IMG/VR virus record: IMGVR_UViG_3300034375_004619
Coordinates: 1-24,178 of that record
Direction: 5' to 3' (one strand)
DNA length: 24,178 nucleotides
Source of the DNA: a virus
Shown here piece after piece: positions 1 to 7,757 of this stretch. The stretch's first letter is position 1. Every line of letters begins with the position of its first letter. Below the pieces are notes generated by a model. The model made no database searches, had not been told where the DNA came from, and saw nothing but the letters and a program-made list of their open reading frames with translations. Both the position numbers and the translations under genes were made by a program.

Positions 1-1
1 A

Positions 2-427
2 AATGAAGATTATAAGCCCTGTTTCACACAACTCAATATTAATAATCATCACCCAGAGGTAGTTAAATCATTAATACCTTATGTTAGAAATGTATATCAG
101 AAATATATTGATGATACCAAGAGTAAATATCTTCCAAAATTAAAGTTTTTGGAAGAATTTCGTATCAAAAGGTATAATGTTGGTGGAGAGGAGAGATTTG
201 ATGAACATGTTGATGTTATAGATCACGCATCAGCTAGAAGAGTCGTTGCTTTCCTTTTCTATCTCAACGATAATGATGGATTAACAAAGTTTACCGATAG
301 GTTTGAGGTCACTCCTAAAGAAGGTAGAGTTGTTGTATTTCCACCCACTTGGGAATATCCACATTCTGGACTACCACCAAAAAATAAAACCAAGTACATC
401 ATGAGCACTTATATTCACTATGGATAA
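2..427 (+). CDS. 2OG-Fe(II) oxygenase, prolyl 4-hydroxylase-like (5' partial)
   Basis: The reading frame is open from the window edge, so the N-terminus is missing; an internal TTG at 149 is not needed as a start. The visible part carries the double-stranded beta-helix metal site of Fe(II)/2-oxoglutarate dioxygenases. There is an HxD motif (His at 206-208, Asp at 212-214), then a hydrophobic strand ending in YLND, then a distal His in PHSG (362-364). A basic patch (NKTKY) follows where the 2-oxoglutarate carboxylate is bound. Enzymes of this family hydroxylate protein or small-molecule substrates, and T4-like cyanophages often carry several. The substrate cannot be read from the sequence. Its stop overlaps the gene 41 start by 8 bases, so the two are probably co-expressed. 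Confidence 0.8.
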   Translation, partial: NEDYKPCFTQLNINNHHPEVVKSLIPYVRNVYQKYIDDTKSKYLPKLKFLEEFRIKRYNVGGEERFDEHVDVIDHASARRVVAFLFYLNDNDGLTKFTDRFEVTPKEGRVVVFPPTWEYPHSGLPPKNKTKYIMSTYIHYG

Positions 428-1796
428 AATCGAGTTTCTTGTTCTTAAGAATCTTTTACACAATGAGGAATATCTTCGTAAAGTTATTCCCTTTTTGAAG
501 AGTGAATATTTTCAGGATTACAATCAAAAGATTGTCTACGAAGAAATTTTTGATTTTGTATCTCAATACAATGAAGTTCCCACAAAAGAAATTTTATCTA
601 TTGAGATTGAAAAGAGAAAGGATATTAATGAGACTTCATTCAAAGAACTTTGTCATCTTATTGATAATCTTGATGATCAACCAGTAGAATTTGAGTGGTT
701 GGTTGATACAACTGAAAAGTGGTGTAGAGATAGAGCAATCTATATTGCTCTTCTCGAATCAATTTCAATCGCTGATGGTAATGTAAAAGAAAAAACTCCC
801 GACTCTATTCCATCTATTCTTTCAGATGCTCTTGCTGTTGGTTTTGATAATCATGTTGGTCATGATTATCTTGAAGACTATGAAAATCGATTCCGAGTAT
901 ATACTACCAAAGAAGAGAGAGTTGAATTTGATCTAGACTACTTTAATAAGATCACAAAAGGTGGACTTCCAAATAAGACATTGAATATCGCTCTTGCTGG
1001 AACTGGTGTAGGTAAATCTCTTTTCATGTGTCATGTTGCATCATCTGTATTGATGCAAGGGAAAAATGTTCTCTATATTACTATGGAGATGGCAGAGGAA
1101 AAGATTGCTGAACGTATTGACGCTAATCTCTTGAATGTGAATATTCAAGAGATATCAGAACTTCCCAAACAAGTTTTTGAGACTAAGGTTAATAACTTAG
1201 CTAAGAAAACTCAAGGAACTCTAATTATCAAAGAATACCCAACAGCATCTGCACACAGTGGACACTTTAAGTCACTTCTCAATGAACTTGCACTTAAGAA
1301 GTCATTTAGACCTGATATTATTTTCATTGATTACCTTAATATTTGTGCTTCCAGCAGGTATAGGGGAAACAGCACTGTCAATTCATATAGCTATATTAAA
1401 GCTATTGCTGAAGAACTTAGAGGCCTGGCTGTCGAGTTTCAAGTCCCTATCGTATCTGCCACCCAGACCACTCGTTCTGGTTTTGGTAACTCTGATGTTG
1501 ACCTTACTGACACTAGTGAGTCCTTTGGTCTCCCTGCTACTGCTGATCTTATGTTTGCCCTTATTTCGACTGATGAGCTCGAGTCCTTGGGACAGATACT
1601 TGTAAAACAATTGAAGAATCGTTACAATGATCCCACAACATATAAAAGATTTGTGATCGGTATTGATCGAGCAAAAATGAGATTGTATGATTGTGAACAG
1701 TCCGCTCAAGAAGATCTTCTTGACAATAAGAAGGAGGAAGAGTATACTTATGAAGACCAAAAACCCAAGAAATCATTTGAAGGATTCAAGTTCTAA
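420..1796 (+). CDS. 41: Replicative DNA helicase, T4 gp41-like (DnaB family)
   Basis: This is the ring helicase that unwinds the phage replication fork and pairs with the gp61 primase, also in this window. The 458-residue length is close to T4 gp41 (475). An N-terminal helical domain (about 1-150) precedes a RecA-like motor. Walker A reads GTGVGKS (about 194-200), Walker B has a hydrophobic run ending in D304 (IIFIDYL), and a DnaB-type ATQTTRS stretch follows. The C-terminal tail is charged (about 430-458). The ATG overlaps the end of the oxygenase gene, and the stop overlaps the next ATG by one base. A sigma-70-like promoter lies inside its 3' end. Confidence 0.93.
   Translation: MDKIEFLVLKNLLHNEEYLRKVIPFLKSEYFQDYNQKIVYEEIFDFVSQYNEVPTKEILSIEIEKRKDINETSFKELCHLIDNLDDQPVEFEWLVDTTEKWCRDRAIYIALLESISIADGNVKEKTPDSIPSILSDALAVGFDNHVGHDYLEDYENRFRVYTTKEERVEFDLDYFNKITKGGLPNKTLNIALAGTGVGKSLFMCHVASSVLMQGKNVLYITMEMAEEKIAERIDANLLNVNIQEISELPKQVFETKVNNLAKKTQGTLIIKEYPTASAHSGHFKSLLNELALKKSFRPDIIFIDYLNICASSRYRGNSTVNSYSYIKAIAEELRGLAVEFQVPIVSATQTTRSGFGNSDVDLTDTSESFGLPATADLMFALISTDELESLGQILVKQLKNRYNDPTTYKRFVIGIDRAKMRLYDCEQSAQEDLLDNKKEEEYTYEDQKPKKSFEGFKF
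1720..1748 (+). promoter_or_regulatory. Sigma-70-type (early) promoter inside gene 41
   Basis: TTGACA at 1720-1725, a 17-base spacer, then TATACT at 1743-1748. The -35 is perfect and the -10 matches at 5 of 6 positions. The expected start near 1755 would place a leader of about 40 bases before the ORF at 1796. It would give the small genes and mazG a transcript separate from the helicase. Confidence 0.65.
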
Positions 1797-2044
1797 TGTA
1801 TTCTGTATTCAACCCACTTGGTGAAAAAATTGCTGACTGTGGTTCTCTCAGAGATGCTACTAATCTTGTCGGCATGAGAAATGCTAGATGGGATGGACAT
1901 TACTATCAGTTCAAACCAGACTATCAAACAATTGATTTGGAACCATTTCCACAAAATCAACTTCCAACTATTACAATTGGGGGACAAGAAATCCCCATTC
2001 AACAAAAACTACCAAACACACAACAAGAACCACTAGACCTATGA
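1796..2044 (+). CDS. Small protein of unknown function (82 aa)
   Basis: I do not recognise this protein. The ATG overlaps the gene 41 stop (TAATG), and the 3' end overlaps the mazG start by 4 bases. The N-terminal half (VFNPLGEKIADCGSLRDATN) looks like a small folded domain with aromatic residues. The last 25 residues are rich in Pro and Gln and probably disordered. The overlaps on both sides and the promoter at 1720 support a real gene translated with mazG. Confidence 0.7.
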   Translation: MYSVFNPLGEKIADCGSLRDATNLVGMRNARWDGHYYQFKPDYQTIDLEPFPQNQLPTITIGGQEIPIQQKLPNTQQEPLDL

Positions 2045-2448
2045 GCAACGTTGACACCCAAAAGTATGTTGAATTTGTCGATGCGGTCACGTCGCAACCG
2101 TCAAAAGACCACGAAGCGTTTATCTATCGTCTTGAAGAACTCGAAGGTGAAGAGTTTCCTGCCGAGCGACTTCTTACTGCATCTGTAGGTATGTCTGCCG
2201 AAGCAGGTGAGTTTACTGAAGTTGTCAAGAAGATTATCTTTCAAGGCAAACCTGTTAATGAAGAGAACCTATTTCATCTGAAACGTGAACTGGGTGACAT
2301 CATGTGGTATGTTGCACAAGCATGTATTGGTCTTAATACATCTATTGATGAGATTATGGAGATGAATGTTGAGAAACTGAGGTCTCGTTATCCTGGTGGT
2401 GAGTTTTCTGTAAAGAACTCCGAAGTCCGTAAAGAGGGAGACCTGTGA
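2041..2448 (+). CDS. mazG: MazG-like nucleoside triphosphate pyrophosphohydrolase
   Basis: MazG-type enzymes hydrolyse NTPs or dNTPs to monophosphate and pyrophosphate. Phage versions have been proposed to act on host (p)ppGpp or on high-GC nucleotides. The metal-binding pattern of the all-alpha NTP-PPase fold is visible: E54-A-G-E57 on one helix and E83-L-G-D86 on the next (ExxE...ExxD). The length (135 aa) fits the short single-domain phage form. The start overlaps the preceding ORF by 4 bases (ATGA), and the stop overlaps the next start (GTGA). The 3' terminal 90 bases have a diverged copy at 2752-2844. Confidence 0.85.
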   Translation: MSNVDTQKYVEFVDAVTSQPSKDHEAFIYRLEELEGEEFPAERLLTASVGMSAEAGEFTEVVKKIIFQGKPVNEENLFHLKRELGDIMWYVAQACIGLNTSIDEIMEMNVEKLRSRYPGGEFSVKNSEVRKEGDL

Positions 2449-2768
2449 TTAAAAAGTATTATCTCAAAGACCTGGATGTTTCACAACTTCCACTTCTTGT
2501 GAGAGAGAATATTGAAAGATACAAAGACGGCACCGGCAATGGTGCTCCAGTTGAAATGGTGGGTTATTTAGATAACCGTGTAGAACCATCTGCTAATGAC
2601 AAGGGAGAATATTTTACAATGTGGATTTTATCTGCTGATAACAAAAATTTTTCTAATGAATCATCTAATCATTACTGGTTTTGTTTGGTCAAAACACCAT
2701 GGGTATCACCACGCATCGACAAATATCTTGAAAACATTCTAATTACTAAGGATGGAGATGAATGTTGA
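2445..2768 (+). CDS. Protein of unknown function (107 aa) between two mazG 3' ends
   Basis: I do not recognise this protein. It starts with GTG overlapping the mazG stop. It has a mixed alpha/beta composition, with aromatic residues in the middle (EYFTMWIL, NHYWFCLVKTPW), and no membrane segment. Its last codons run into a second copy of the mazG 3' end in another frame. The gene therefore looks like an insert that landed between mazG and the next gene and kept the same GTGA junction on both sides. Confidence 0.7.
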   Translation: MIKKYYLKDLDVSQLPLLVRENIERYKDGTGNGAPVEMVGYLDNRVEPSANDKGEYFTMWILSADNKNFSNESSNHYWFCLVKTPWVSPRIDKYLENILITKDGDEC

Positions 2769-2844
2769 GAAACTAGTATCACGTTATCCTGGTGGTAACT
2801 TTGATGTCCACTATTCTGAAAACCGTAAAGAGGGTGATGTGTGA
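2752..2844 (+). pseudogene. mazG: Duplicated relic of the mazG 3' end (30 codons plus stop)
   Basis: Frame 1 from ATG 2752 encodes 30 residues, of which 23 are identical to the last 30 of MazG. Shared blocks are MEMNVEKL, SRYPGG and RKEGD. The first 23 bases are identical to mazG 2356-2378. The relic ends in TGA overlapping the GTG start of the next gene, as mazG itself does. No ExxE/ExxD helices remain, so it cannot be an active enzyme. It reads as a scar of tandem duplication or gene insertion. Confidence 0.8.
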
Positions 2845-3194
2845 TAAGAATTAAACTCGTTGGTATTAAATTTCTTCAATCTTTTTGGGCTTGTATTTTT
2901 TGTATGGGCGGCGGCATTAGTATCTACCACATCACAGTTGCATCAAAAACTGGATTGATTGGTGCCATCGGGGTATTTGGGACATCATTTCTTCCCGAAT
3001 CATATTCTAATTGGAAAAGTAATATTACATTTACTTTCTTCACCACATTCATTGCAGATATTATCATAGTTCCTACACATTATGGACCAATATGGATGGA
3101 AGCACTTTGTACTGGAATACTTTCTTCCATCTTTGCTGCTCTAACAATTTATGTTAGACACTTTATTAAAACAATCAGGCAAACTTATGACTAA
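2841..3194 (+). CDS. Predicted small membrane protein (117 aa)
   Basis: I do not recognise the family. Three or four hydrophobic stretches are visible: about 10-28 (FLQSFWACIFCMGGGISIY), 35-48, 60-75 (FTFFTTFIADIIIV) and 85-108. This suggests an inner-membrane protein with a short positively charged tail (RHFIKTIRQTYD). The GTG start overlaps the mazG relic stop. The 3' end overlaps the next gene by 8 bases. A role in altering the host membrane would be a guess only. Confidence 0.65.
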   Translation: MIRIKLVGIKFLQSFWACIFCMGGGISIYHITVASKTGLIGAIGVFGTSFLPESYSNWKSNITFTFFTTFIADIIIVPTHYGPIWMEALCTGILSSIFAALTIYVRHFIKTIRQTYD

Positions 3195-3369
3195 AAAAGT
3201 AACACTAGAAATGTCTGTATATCAGGCAGCTGCAATTCGTGAATCATTATTTCAAGACACAAAGGGATATACATACGATGTAACTTGTGTTCCGGAAAGA
3301 GTTGTTCAAATTCGTGAAGGAATTGTTAGTATCGATAATCAACTTGAAGAAATTCTCAAAGAGGACTAA
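3187..3369 (+). CDS. Small protein of unknown function (60 aa)
   Basis: I do not recognise this protein. ATG 3187 is preferred over the in-frame ATG 3151, because 3151 lies deep inside the preceding membrane gene while 3187 gives the 8-base overlap typical of this region. The product is helical and acidic at the C-terminus (EEILKED), starting MTKKVTLEMSVYQAAAIRES. The stop overlaps the next ATG by one base (TAATG). Confidence 0.6.
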   Translation: MTKKVTLEMSVYQAAAIRESLFQDTKGYTYDVTCVPERVVQIREGIVSIDNQLEEILKED

Positions 3370-4091
3370 TGGCAGCACTTGTTTGTAACTTACCTTCTGT
3401 TGAAGTCTGGGTAAGGAAGGAATATCTAACTGACCATCAAAGTGGTCACGGTGAGTTTGTGAAAGGAGTTTGGGTTTCTGCAAAGTCTATTCCTGGAAGA
3501 GCGTTTTATTTTGAAACATATCTTCCTGAGTATGGTGCAATGTATGATAAATTACCTATCAGTGCATTTTTGTCAGACCCAGAAACACCTGATCCTGATA
3601 TGAGTTTACATAATCTTCAGTTCTGGAACTGTATGGATTATGGTGTAGTTGCTGTTCAAAAGCAATTCATTGGATCTATGGATTATGAAGTTTATACCAG
3701 AGATCATGGAACTATGCGTGGAACTTATATCTGTACTCTAGATAATTATCATCAAGATCCTGATGTTATAGATTATGCAACATCAGAGAATCCTGCGGAA
3801 CACAAGTCTCATAATCTAATTGAACTTGTGAACGGTCAGTATTGTCTGTATCCTAATAATAGAACTAGGATTTATGATAATAGTTTGACACCACCAGAGC
3901 CTAAGACCCCAGACTTCAAAGTTTCAACCAAATACTATCAGGTTGAGAATGGGTATGATAGAATGGGACTTGGAGATCAGGAATCTTATTTCTGGAAAAC
4001 TTCTAAAGAAAGAACTGAAATTATCAGTGATTTTAATGAAACAATTAAAGATCTTGAATCAAATGCACCTGATTATGGAGTAGGAAAATGA
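3369..4091 (+). CDS. Conserved-looking protein of unknown function (240 aa)
   Basis: I cannot assign a function. The protein is soluble and rich in Tyr, Asp and His, with no transmembrane segment or signal peptide. Motifs that might help a profile search are WVSAKSIPGRAFYFETYLP (about 36-54), LQFWNCMDYGVVAVQ (about 83-97) and YEVYTRDHGTMRGTYICTLD (about 106-125). The C-terminal 40 residues look helical. It starts by one-base overlap with the previous gene and ends by ATGA overlap with the next, so it belongs to the same translationally coupled run. Confidence 0.75.
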   Translation: MAALVCNLPSVEVWVRKEYLTDHQSGHGEFVKGVWVSAKSIPGRAFYFETYLPEYGAMYDKLPISAFLSDPETPDPDMSLHNLQFWNCMDYGVVAVQKQFIGSMDYEVYTRDHGTMRGTYICTLDNYHQDPDVIDYATSENPAEHKSHNLIELVNGQYCLYPNNRTRIYDNSLTPPEPKTPDFKVSTKYYQVENGYDRMGLGDQESYFWKTSKERTEIISDFNETIKDLESNAPDYGVGK

Positions 4092-4312
4092 AATTTGAGA
4101 TTACAGTAGAAGATTATCAAAAAGCAGGAGAGGAGTTTTGGCCTAAGTATTGGTATGTTGCCAAAGAATTAGGTGAAAATGCTAAAGCCGAAGAAATTTT
4201 GAAAGTTATGGAATCTCTTGCCGGTGTTGCGATGAAACAAAAATCTGAAGATAAGATTGGTCCATTTGGATTTAATAAAAAAAATGATACGGTAAATTCT
4301 GATGAGTGCTGA
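4088..4312 (+). CDS. Small protein of unknown function (74 aa)
   Basis: I do not recognise this protein. ATGA overlap with the preceding gene supports the start. It is a single helical domain with aromatic residues near the N-terminus (FWPKYWYVAKELG), followed by a Lys-rich tail. It ends in DEC, produced where the next gene's ATG is embedded. It overlaps the following ORF by 11 bases. Confidence 0.65.
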   Translation: MKFEITVEDYQKAGEEFWPKYWYVAKELGENAKAEEILKVMESLAGVAMKQKSEDKIGPFGFNKKNDTVNSDEC

Positions 4313-4601
4313 ACCTGAAAATAAACGAAAACCAAAACTATCTGATTCTTTTGGTGGTACAGTAGAAAAAAATATTCCTGATGATGTTGAGTGGATTGAT
4401 GATATTTTCTATATCAAGAAGACAAGATTTGGTCTTTATACATCTATTTTGAAGGAACCTCTTGGTCAACATTTTATTACTGGACCAACATATGAATCAG
4501 TATTAAATGTTTCTCGTTGGCATCTCAAGTGTTTGGAAGAGGGTACACTTCATCTATACACTAGAGTTGTAAATTCTGGTGTTGTTGGTGGCAAGTTGTA
4601 A
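4302..4601 (+). CDS. Small protein of unknown function (99 aa)
   Basis: I do not recognise this protein. It overlaps the preceding gene by 11 bases and is the last gene of the first block. The N-terminal 25 residues are charged and likely disordered (PENKRKPKLSDSF). The rest has a beta-rich pattern (DDIFYIKKTRFGLYTSIL) and ends VVGGKL. The gap that follows contains the first late promoter, so this gene marks the end of the early/middle run. Confidence 0.65.
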   Translation: MSAEPENKRKPKLSDSFGGTVEKNIPDDVEWIDDIFYIKKTRFGLYTSILKEPLGQHFITGPTYESVLNVSRWHLKCLEEGTLHLYTRVVNSGVVGGKL

Positions 4602-4635
4602 TATATGATTTGAATGACTGGGAGAGAAGAGATTG

Positions 4636-4643
4636 TATAAATA
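4636..4643 (+). promoter_or_regulatory. T4-type late promoter
   Basis: A perfect TATAAATA octamer, the T4-like late promoter recognised through gp55, lies 27 bases before the ATG at 4670. The expected start is near 4649. A purine-rich AAAAGG just downstream could serve as the ribosome binding site. Confidence 0.8.
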
Positions 4644-4669
4644 AGAAAAGGTAATCGTGTAGTAAGAAA

Positions 4670-6151
4670 ATGTCTGCAGATCTTCGTGGTATTCTTGAAG
4701 CCTATAGTGCTGTCTATGACAACGATGTAAAAGAAACTCTGAATTCATTTCATGATGAAGTTACAGACATGGATCTCTCACTGATTAGTGAAAGAGAATT
4801 ATCTGATATTGCAGAGGAAGCACTTCAGGAACTTTTTGAAGAAGGATATTCATTGTTTGAATCGGAGATCATTCTTGAGGATGTGATTGTTGAAGCTAGT
4901 TCTTATATGACCGCTATGATGAAAGGTCAGAATAAGTATAGAAAACAACAGAAGAGGCAAGAAAAGATTGATAGGGTTAAGGGTGCTATCAAGGGTGCCC
5001 TTGATACGGCAAAGATGAAAGCATCTACTGGAGCTGTTAAGGCATACGGAGCTTACAGAAAGGCTAAACAAGCAGCTGATGATAAAGCTAGAAGAACATC
5101 TCAAACCGCTAAGAATGTTTCAGCACAAACTTCTAGAAAGGCTTCTGAGGCTAAGGCTCAAGTTAAGTCTGGACTGAAAGGAATGATTCGTAAGGCAGCT
5201 GAGAGAGTTGCTTCTGGAGCTTCTAAAGTTGCTAAGAGAATGACTGAAGGTAAAGATTCTTCATATCTTGAGACAGATATGAAGAAGAGGCAGGAGAATA
5301 ACGAGAAGGCTCGTAAGGAAATGGCAAAGGTGAAGGGTCAGAAGAACCCACATTTTGAAGAAGTATCACAAATCCGTAAGGGTTGGGGTGATGCTTACAG
5401 ATCCATCTATGAGAAGAAGCTTGACCCCGTAGGTAAGGAAGATGGTGATGTAGACAATGATGGTGACGAGGATTCTTCAGACGAGTATCTGATGAAGCGT
5501 CGTAAGGCCATTGGTAAGGCAATGGGTAAGAAGAAAGAGAAAGTTGAAGAGGGTATGAAGCCTTATCCTGCTGAGAAAGTTGCCCGTAAGCGTGAAGCAG
5601 TTAAGAAGAAGGAAGACATCCACGTTGCACGTGGTGAATACGACCAGGCAGACAAGCAGTATAAGCGTGGTGTTGCTCTTGCCTTCAAGAAAAAGATGAA
5701 GAATGAAGAGTTTGAAGACTTTGATCAGATGTTTGATTCTCTGATTGAAGAGGGTTATACAAAGTCTGAAGCTCTTCAGATCATGACTCAGATAGCACTT
5801 GATGAGGATTCACGTCGTACCAGTAATAAACAACAAACTGCTCGTGTAAAGGCTAACATTAAGTCTTTTGGAAGTAACTATACTCCTCCTAGTAATTATG
5901 ATCCTGATGCTAATCGTGGTCAAGGAGAAGTTGTTACTCGTAAACAGATGGAGAAGAAGCGTCGTAAAGCACTTCGTCAAGAAGATTATGTAAATGAAGC
6001 ACAAGCAGCAAGAAACAACCCTGAAAAGTATGAGAGAGAGCAGGCAAAGAAATCTGCTCCTGTTCGTGGAGAAAGAACTCCTATGCCACCAAGAGGTGAT
6101 AAGCGTAGAGAGGACTTTGAGAAGTGGTATGCTAAACAGATGGGTCGCTGA
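4670..6151 (+). CDS. Lysine-rich late protein, probable virion or prohead component (493 aa)
   Basis: The precise function is unknown, but a perfect late promoter drives it. The N-terminus contains GILE followed by Ala (about residues 7-11), which fits the T4 prohead protease consensus (L/I-x-E, then a small residue). An acidic helical region (about 15-75) precedes a very basic Ala/Lys-rich region (about 80-250) that could bind DNA. An EF-hand or dockerin-type calcium loop follows, D260-V-D262-N-D264-G with D271 in position 12. The tail alternates charged helices. Because it is basic, coiled-coil-like and late, a prohead core or DNA-packing protein is a reasonable inference, but not shown. 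Confidence 0.7.
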   Translation: MSADLRGILEAYSAVYDNDVKETLNSFHDEVTDMDLSLISERELSDIAEEALQELFEEGYSLFESEIILEDVIVEASSYMTAMMKGQNKYRKQQKRQEKIDRVKGAIKGALDTAKMKASTGAVKAYGAYRKAKQAADDKARRTSQTAKNVSAQTSRKASEAKAQVKSGLKGMIRKAAERVASGASKVAKRMTEGKDSSYLETDMKKRQENNEKARKEMAKVKGQKNPHFEEVSQIRKGWGDAYRSIYEKKLDPVGKEDGDVDNDGDEDSSDEYLMKRRKAIGKAMGKKKEKVEEGMKPYPAEKVARKREAVKKKEDIHVARGEYDQADKQYKRGVALAFKKKMKNEEFEDFDQMFDSLIEEGYTKSEALQIMTQIALDEDSRRTSNKQQTARVKANIKSFGSNYTPPSNYDPDANRGQGEVVTRKQMEKKRRKALRQEDYVNEAQAARNNPEKYEREQAKKSAPVRGERTPMPPRGDKRREDFEKWYAKQMGR

Positions 6152-6179
6152 TAAATAAGTCGGGAAGTTGACATTCTAG

Positions 6180-6207
6180 CCCCTTGACTTTTTAGTTGAG
6201 GGGTTTT
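6180..6207 (+). terminator. Intrinsic terminator hairpin after the lysine-rich gene
   Basis: CCCCTTGACT (6180-6189) pairs with AGTTGAGGGG (6194-6203) as a 10-bp stem with two G-T pairs. The loop is TTTT and a T run follows (6204-6207). It lies 28 bases after the stop at 6151. The same bases also hold a -35 element (see the promoter at 6184), so the element may end one transcript and start another. Confidence 0.7.
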
Positions 6208-6212
6208 ATAAT
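6184..6212 (+). promoter_or_regulatory. Sigma-70-type promoter for tRNA-Ala, overlapping a hairpin
   Basis: TTGACT at 6184-6189, a 17-base spacer, then TATAAT at 6207-6212. The predicted start near 6219 is just before the tRNA-Ala at 6224. The -35 lies in the left arm of the terminator hairpin and the -10 begins in its T run. Confidence 0.6.
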
Positions 6213-6223
6213 GTTTGATACTT

Positions 6224-6295
6224 GGGGTGTTCGTATAACGGTTATTACTCTGGATTTGCATTCCAGCAATAAGGATTCGATTTCCTTACACTCCA
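6224..6295 (+). tRNA. tRNA-Ala (anticodon UGC)
   Basis: A full cloverleaf can be drawn. The acceptor GGGGTGT pairs with ACACTCC, including the G3-U70 wobble that identifies alanine tRNAs. The D loop contains GG, the anticodon stem is CTGGA/TCCAG with TGC at 6257-6259, and the T arm is AAGGA-TTCGATT-TCCTT. The discriminator is A and no CCA is encoded. It stands alone, far from the main tRNA cluster. Confidence 0.88.
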
Positions 6296-6297
6296 TT

Positions 6298-6304
6298 CTA
6301 AATA
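6298..6304 (+). promoter_or_regulatory. Late-promoter-like element (CTAAATA)
   Basis: CTAAATA is a variant of the late octamer and lies 20 bases before the ATG at 6324. The same variant occurs before 7758. The predicted leader is very short, with no clear Shine-Dalgarno. Confidence 0.45.
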
Positions 6305-6323
6305 CTCAAAAAGTATTAATAAA

Positions 6324-7724
6324 ATGGCAACTCTTTCTGAAGTATTACTTGCTGTTAATAAAGTTACTCAAGATTTGGGAATAACTGAACCTAAAGTAGA
6401 TGCTACTGCTAGATTGACTAAAATTGTAATTAATGTTGATGATAGAGTTTCTGCTAGATCGGATATGGTGGATGCTTTAAAGGCATCTGGATTAAAGCAG
6501 GGTCCTAATAGTAAAGATGCCAAGGTTAATTTTGGCAGTTATGATTTTGTTATTAGTAAGATACCAGAATCCACTTTTGATGGTATTCAAATTAAAGAGA
6601 CTTCAAAATCGGTTATAAGGTATATTTTTAAAGGAAAAAAGGGTGGTTCTGGCGCAGGTGCTACGGAAACTAAAAAGTTTGAGTGTGGTCAAGCAGTATA
6701 TGCTGCTATTGCTTTTATGAAGGGAGGTAAAATAACCTCCTCAGATTTTAATGAAGAAAATATTAAATCTGCAAGTAGTATGTATGATATTGATGATACA
6801 ATTGCAAACATCAAAACTTTAAGTGATGAATGGCATGAATCATGTGTGAAAGGTGCAAATGAACTGTGGGAAAAATTTAGTGAACTAAAAAATAAAGGAG
6901 TCAAGTTTCATAGAGGTGGAGCAGAAGTAAAATATATTGAGGATGCTTTTAAAAGAGTTAAGAGTGCGGAGAAAGTGAGAATTGATATTAATAAGTGGTC
7001 TCCTGCAGACATTTATGTTACTACCAAAAATTATAAACATAAGTGTTTGGATGAAGAGAATACTTTGAAAGGATTGAATCAATGTATGATGCATAGATTA
7101 ATTGGTGAGGGTCAAGGTCCAATAATGTTTGGAGTATCTCTTAAAAAAATTACTGAAAATGCAAAACTATCAACTAAAAATGTAGATCCAAAAACTGCAA
7201 GAGATCATACCTTTGAGAATTTTAATAGGAAAGGTATAGTTGGTGCGGATCTTTATATGAAGTTTAAACCTAATGTTGAGATTCAATTTAGAAGTTTTGA
7301 TGGACCAAAGGCTACCACTGGATTTCAAGGTGAAGTAAAAGGTGCGAGTGCAAACCAGGGAAAGGTTGGTTTAGGTTCTCTTAATTTAATTTTAAAATTA
7401 CATGATCTTGATCAAGTGCCAGATGTTAGACCAATTATTAATCGTGGTGGTGCTGCTAGACAAACTTTGGAATCAAATGTTAAAGAACTTATAGAAAAAA
7501 CATCACCTGGATTTACTGAAAAGAAATATACGGAAGTGATTCAAAATAAAGTGAAAAAAGGAGAACTAGAGGGTTTTCTTTACGCAATGGGGTCAAATTA
7601 TTATCTTTATAAAATCATTACTGGAATATCGAATAATGATAAAAGAAATCAAGTTTGTGAAGATCTTCTCTTATATGCTTCTTCACAATCAGTCATTTCT
7701 GCACCTTATTATAAGTTAGAATAA
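6324..7724 (+). CDS. Unknown 466-aa protein, possible nuclease-like fold
   Basis: The family is not recognised with confidence. The protein has no signal peptide or membrane segment. Its N-terminal 100 residues are alpha/beta. Residues 225-232 read WSPADIYV and residues 269-275 read FGVSLKK. An acidic residue before a beta strand, followed by a strand ending in S-x-K, is the kind of pattern seen in PD-(D/E)xK restriction-like folds (candidate D229 and K274). This is inference from two short motifs only. It lies in the late block after a late-promoter variant, so a virion or late DNA-handling role is possible. Its AT-rich codon use matches its neighbours. Confidence 0.6.
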   Translation: MATLSEVLLAVNKVTQDLGITEPKVDATARLTKIVINVDDRVSARSDMVDALKASGLKQGPNSKDAKVNFGSYDFVISKIPESTFDGIQIKETSKSVIRYIFKGKKGGSGAGATETKKFECGQAVYAAIAFMKGGKITSSDFNEENIKSASSMYDIDDTIANIKTLSDEWHESCVKGANELWEKFSELKNKGVKFHRGGAEVKYIEDAFKRVKSAEKVRIDINKWSPADIYVTTKNYKHKCLDEENTLKGLNQCMMHRLIGEGQGPIMFGVSLKKITENAKLSTKNVDPKTARDHTFENFNRKGIVGADLYMKFKPNVEIQFRSFDGPKATTGFQGEVKGASANQGKVGLGSLNLILKLHDLDQVPDVRPIINRGGAARQTLESNVKELIEKTSPGFTEKKYTEVIQNKVKKGELEGFLYAMGSNYYLYKIITGISNNDKRNQVCEDLLLYASSQSVISAPYYKLE

Positions 7725-7727
7725 TAA

Positions 7728-7741
7728 CTAAATAATAAATA
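7728..7741 (+). promoter_or_regulatory. Late-promoter-like tandem elements
   Basis: CTAAATAA (7728-7735) and AATAAATA (7734-7741) overlap just after the 7724 stop. Similar AATAAATA elements precede 9889 and 20267. An AAGGA follows as a possible ribosome binding site for the mini-ORF at 7758. Confidence 0.5.
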
Positions 7742-7757
7742 AGGACTAATAATATAA

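Noticed and set aside
2049-2077. TTGACA inside mazG as a promoter
   Set aside because: At 17 bases the -10 position reads TTTGTC, which has too little match. The same applies to TTGACA at 6168, 12990 and 23609.
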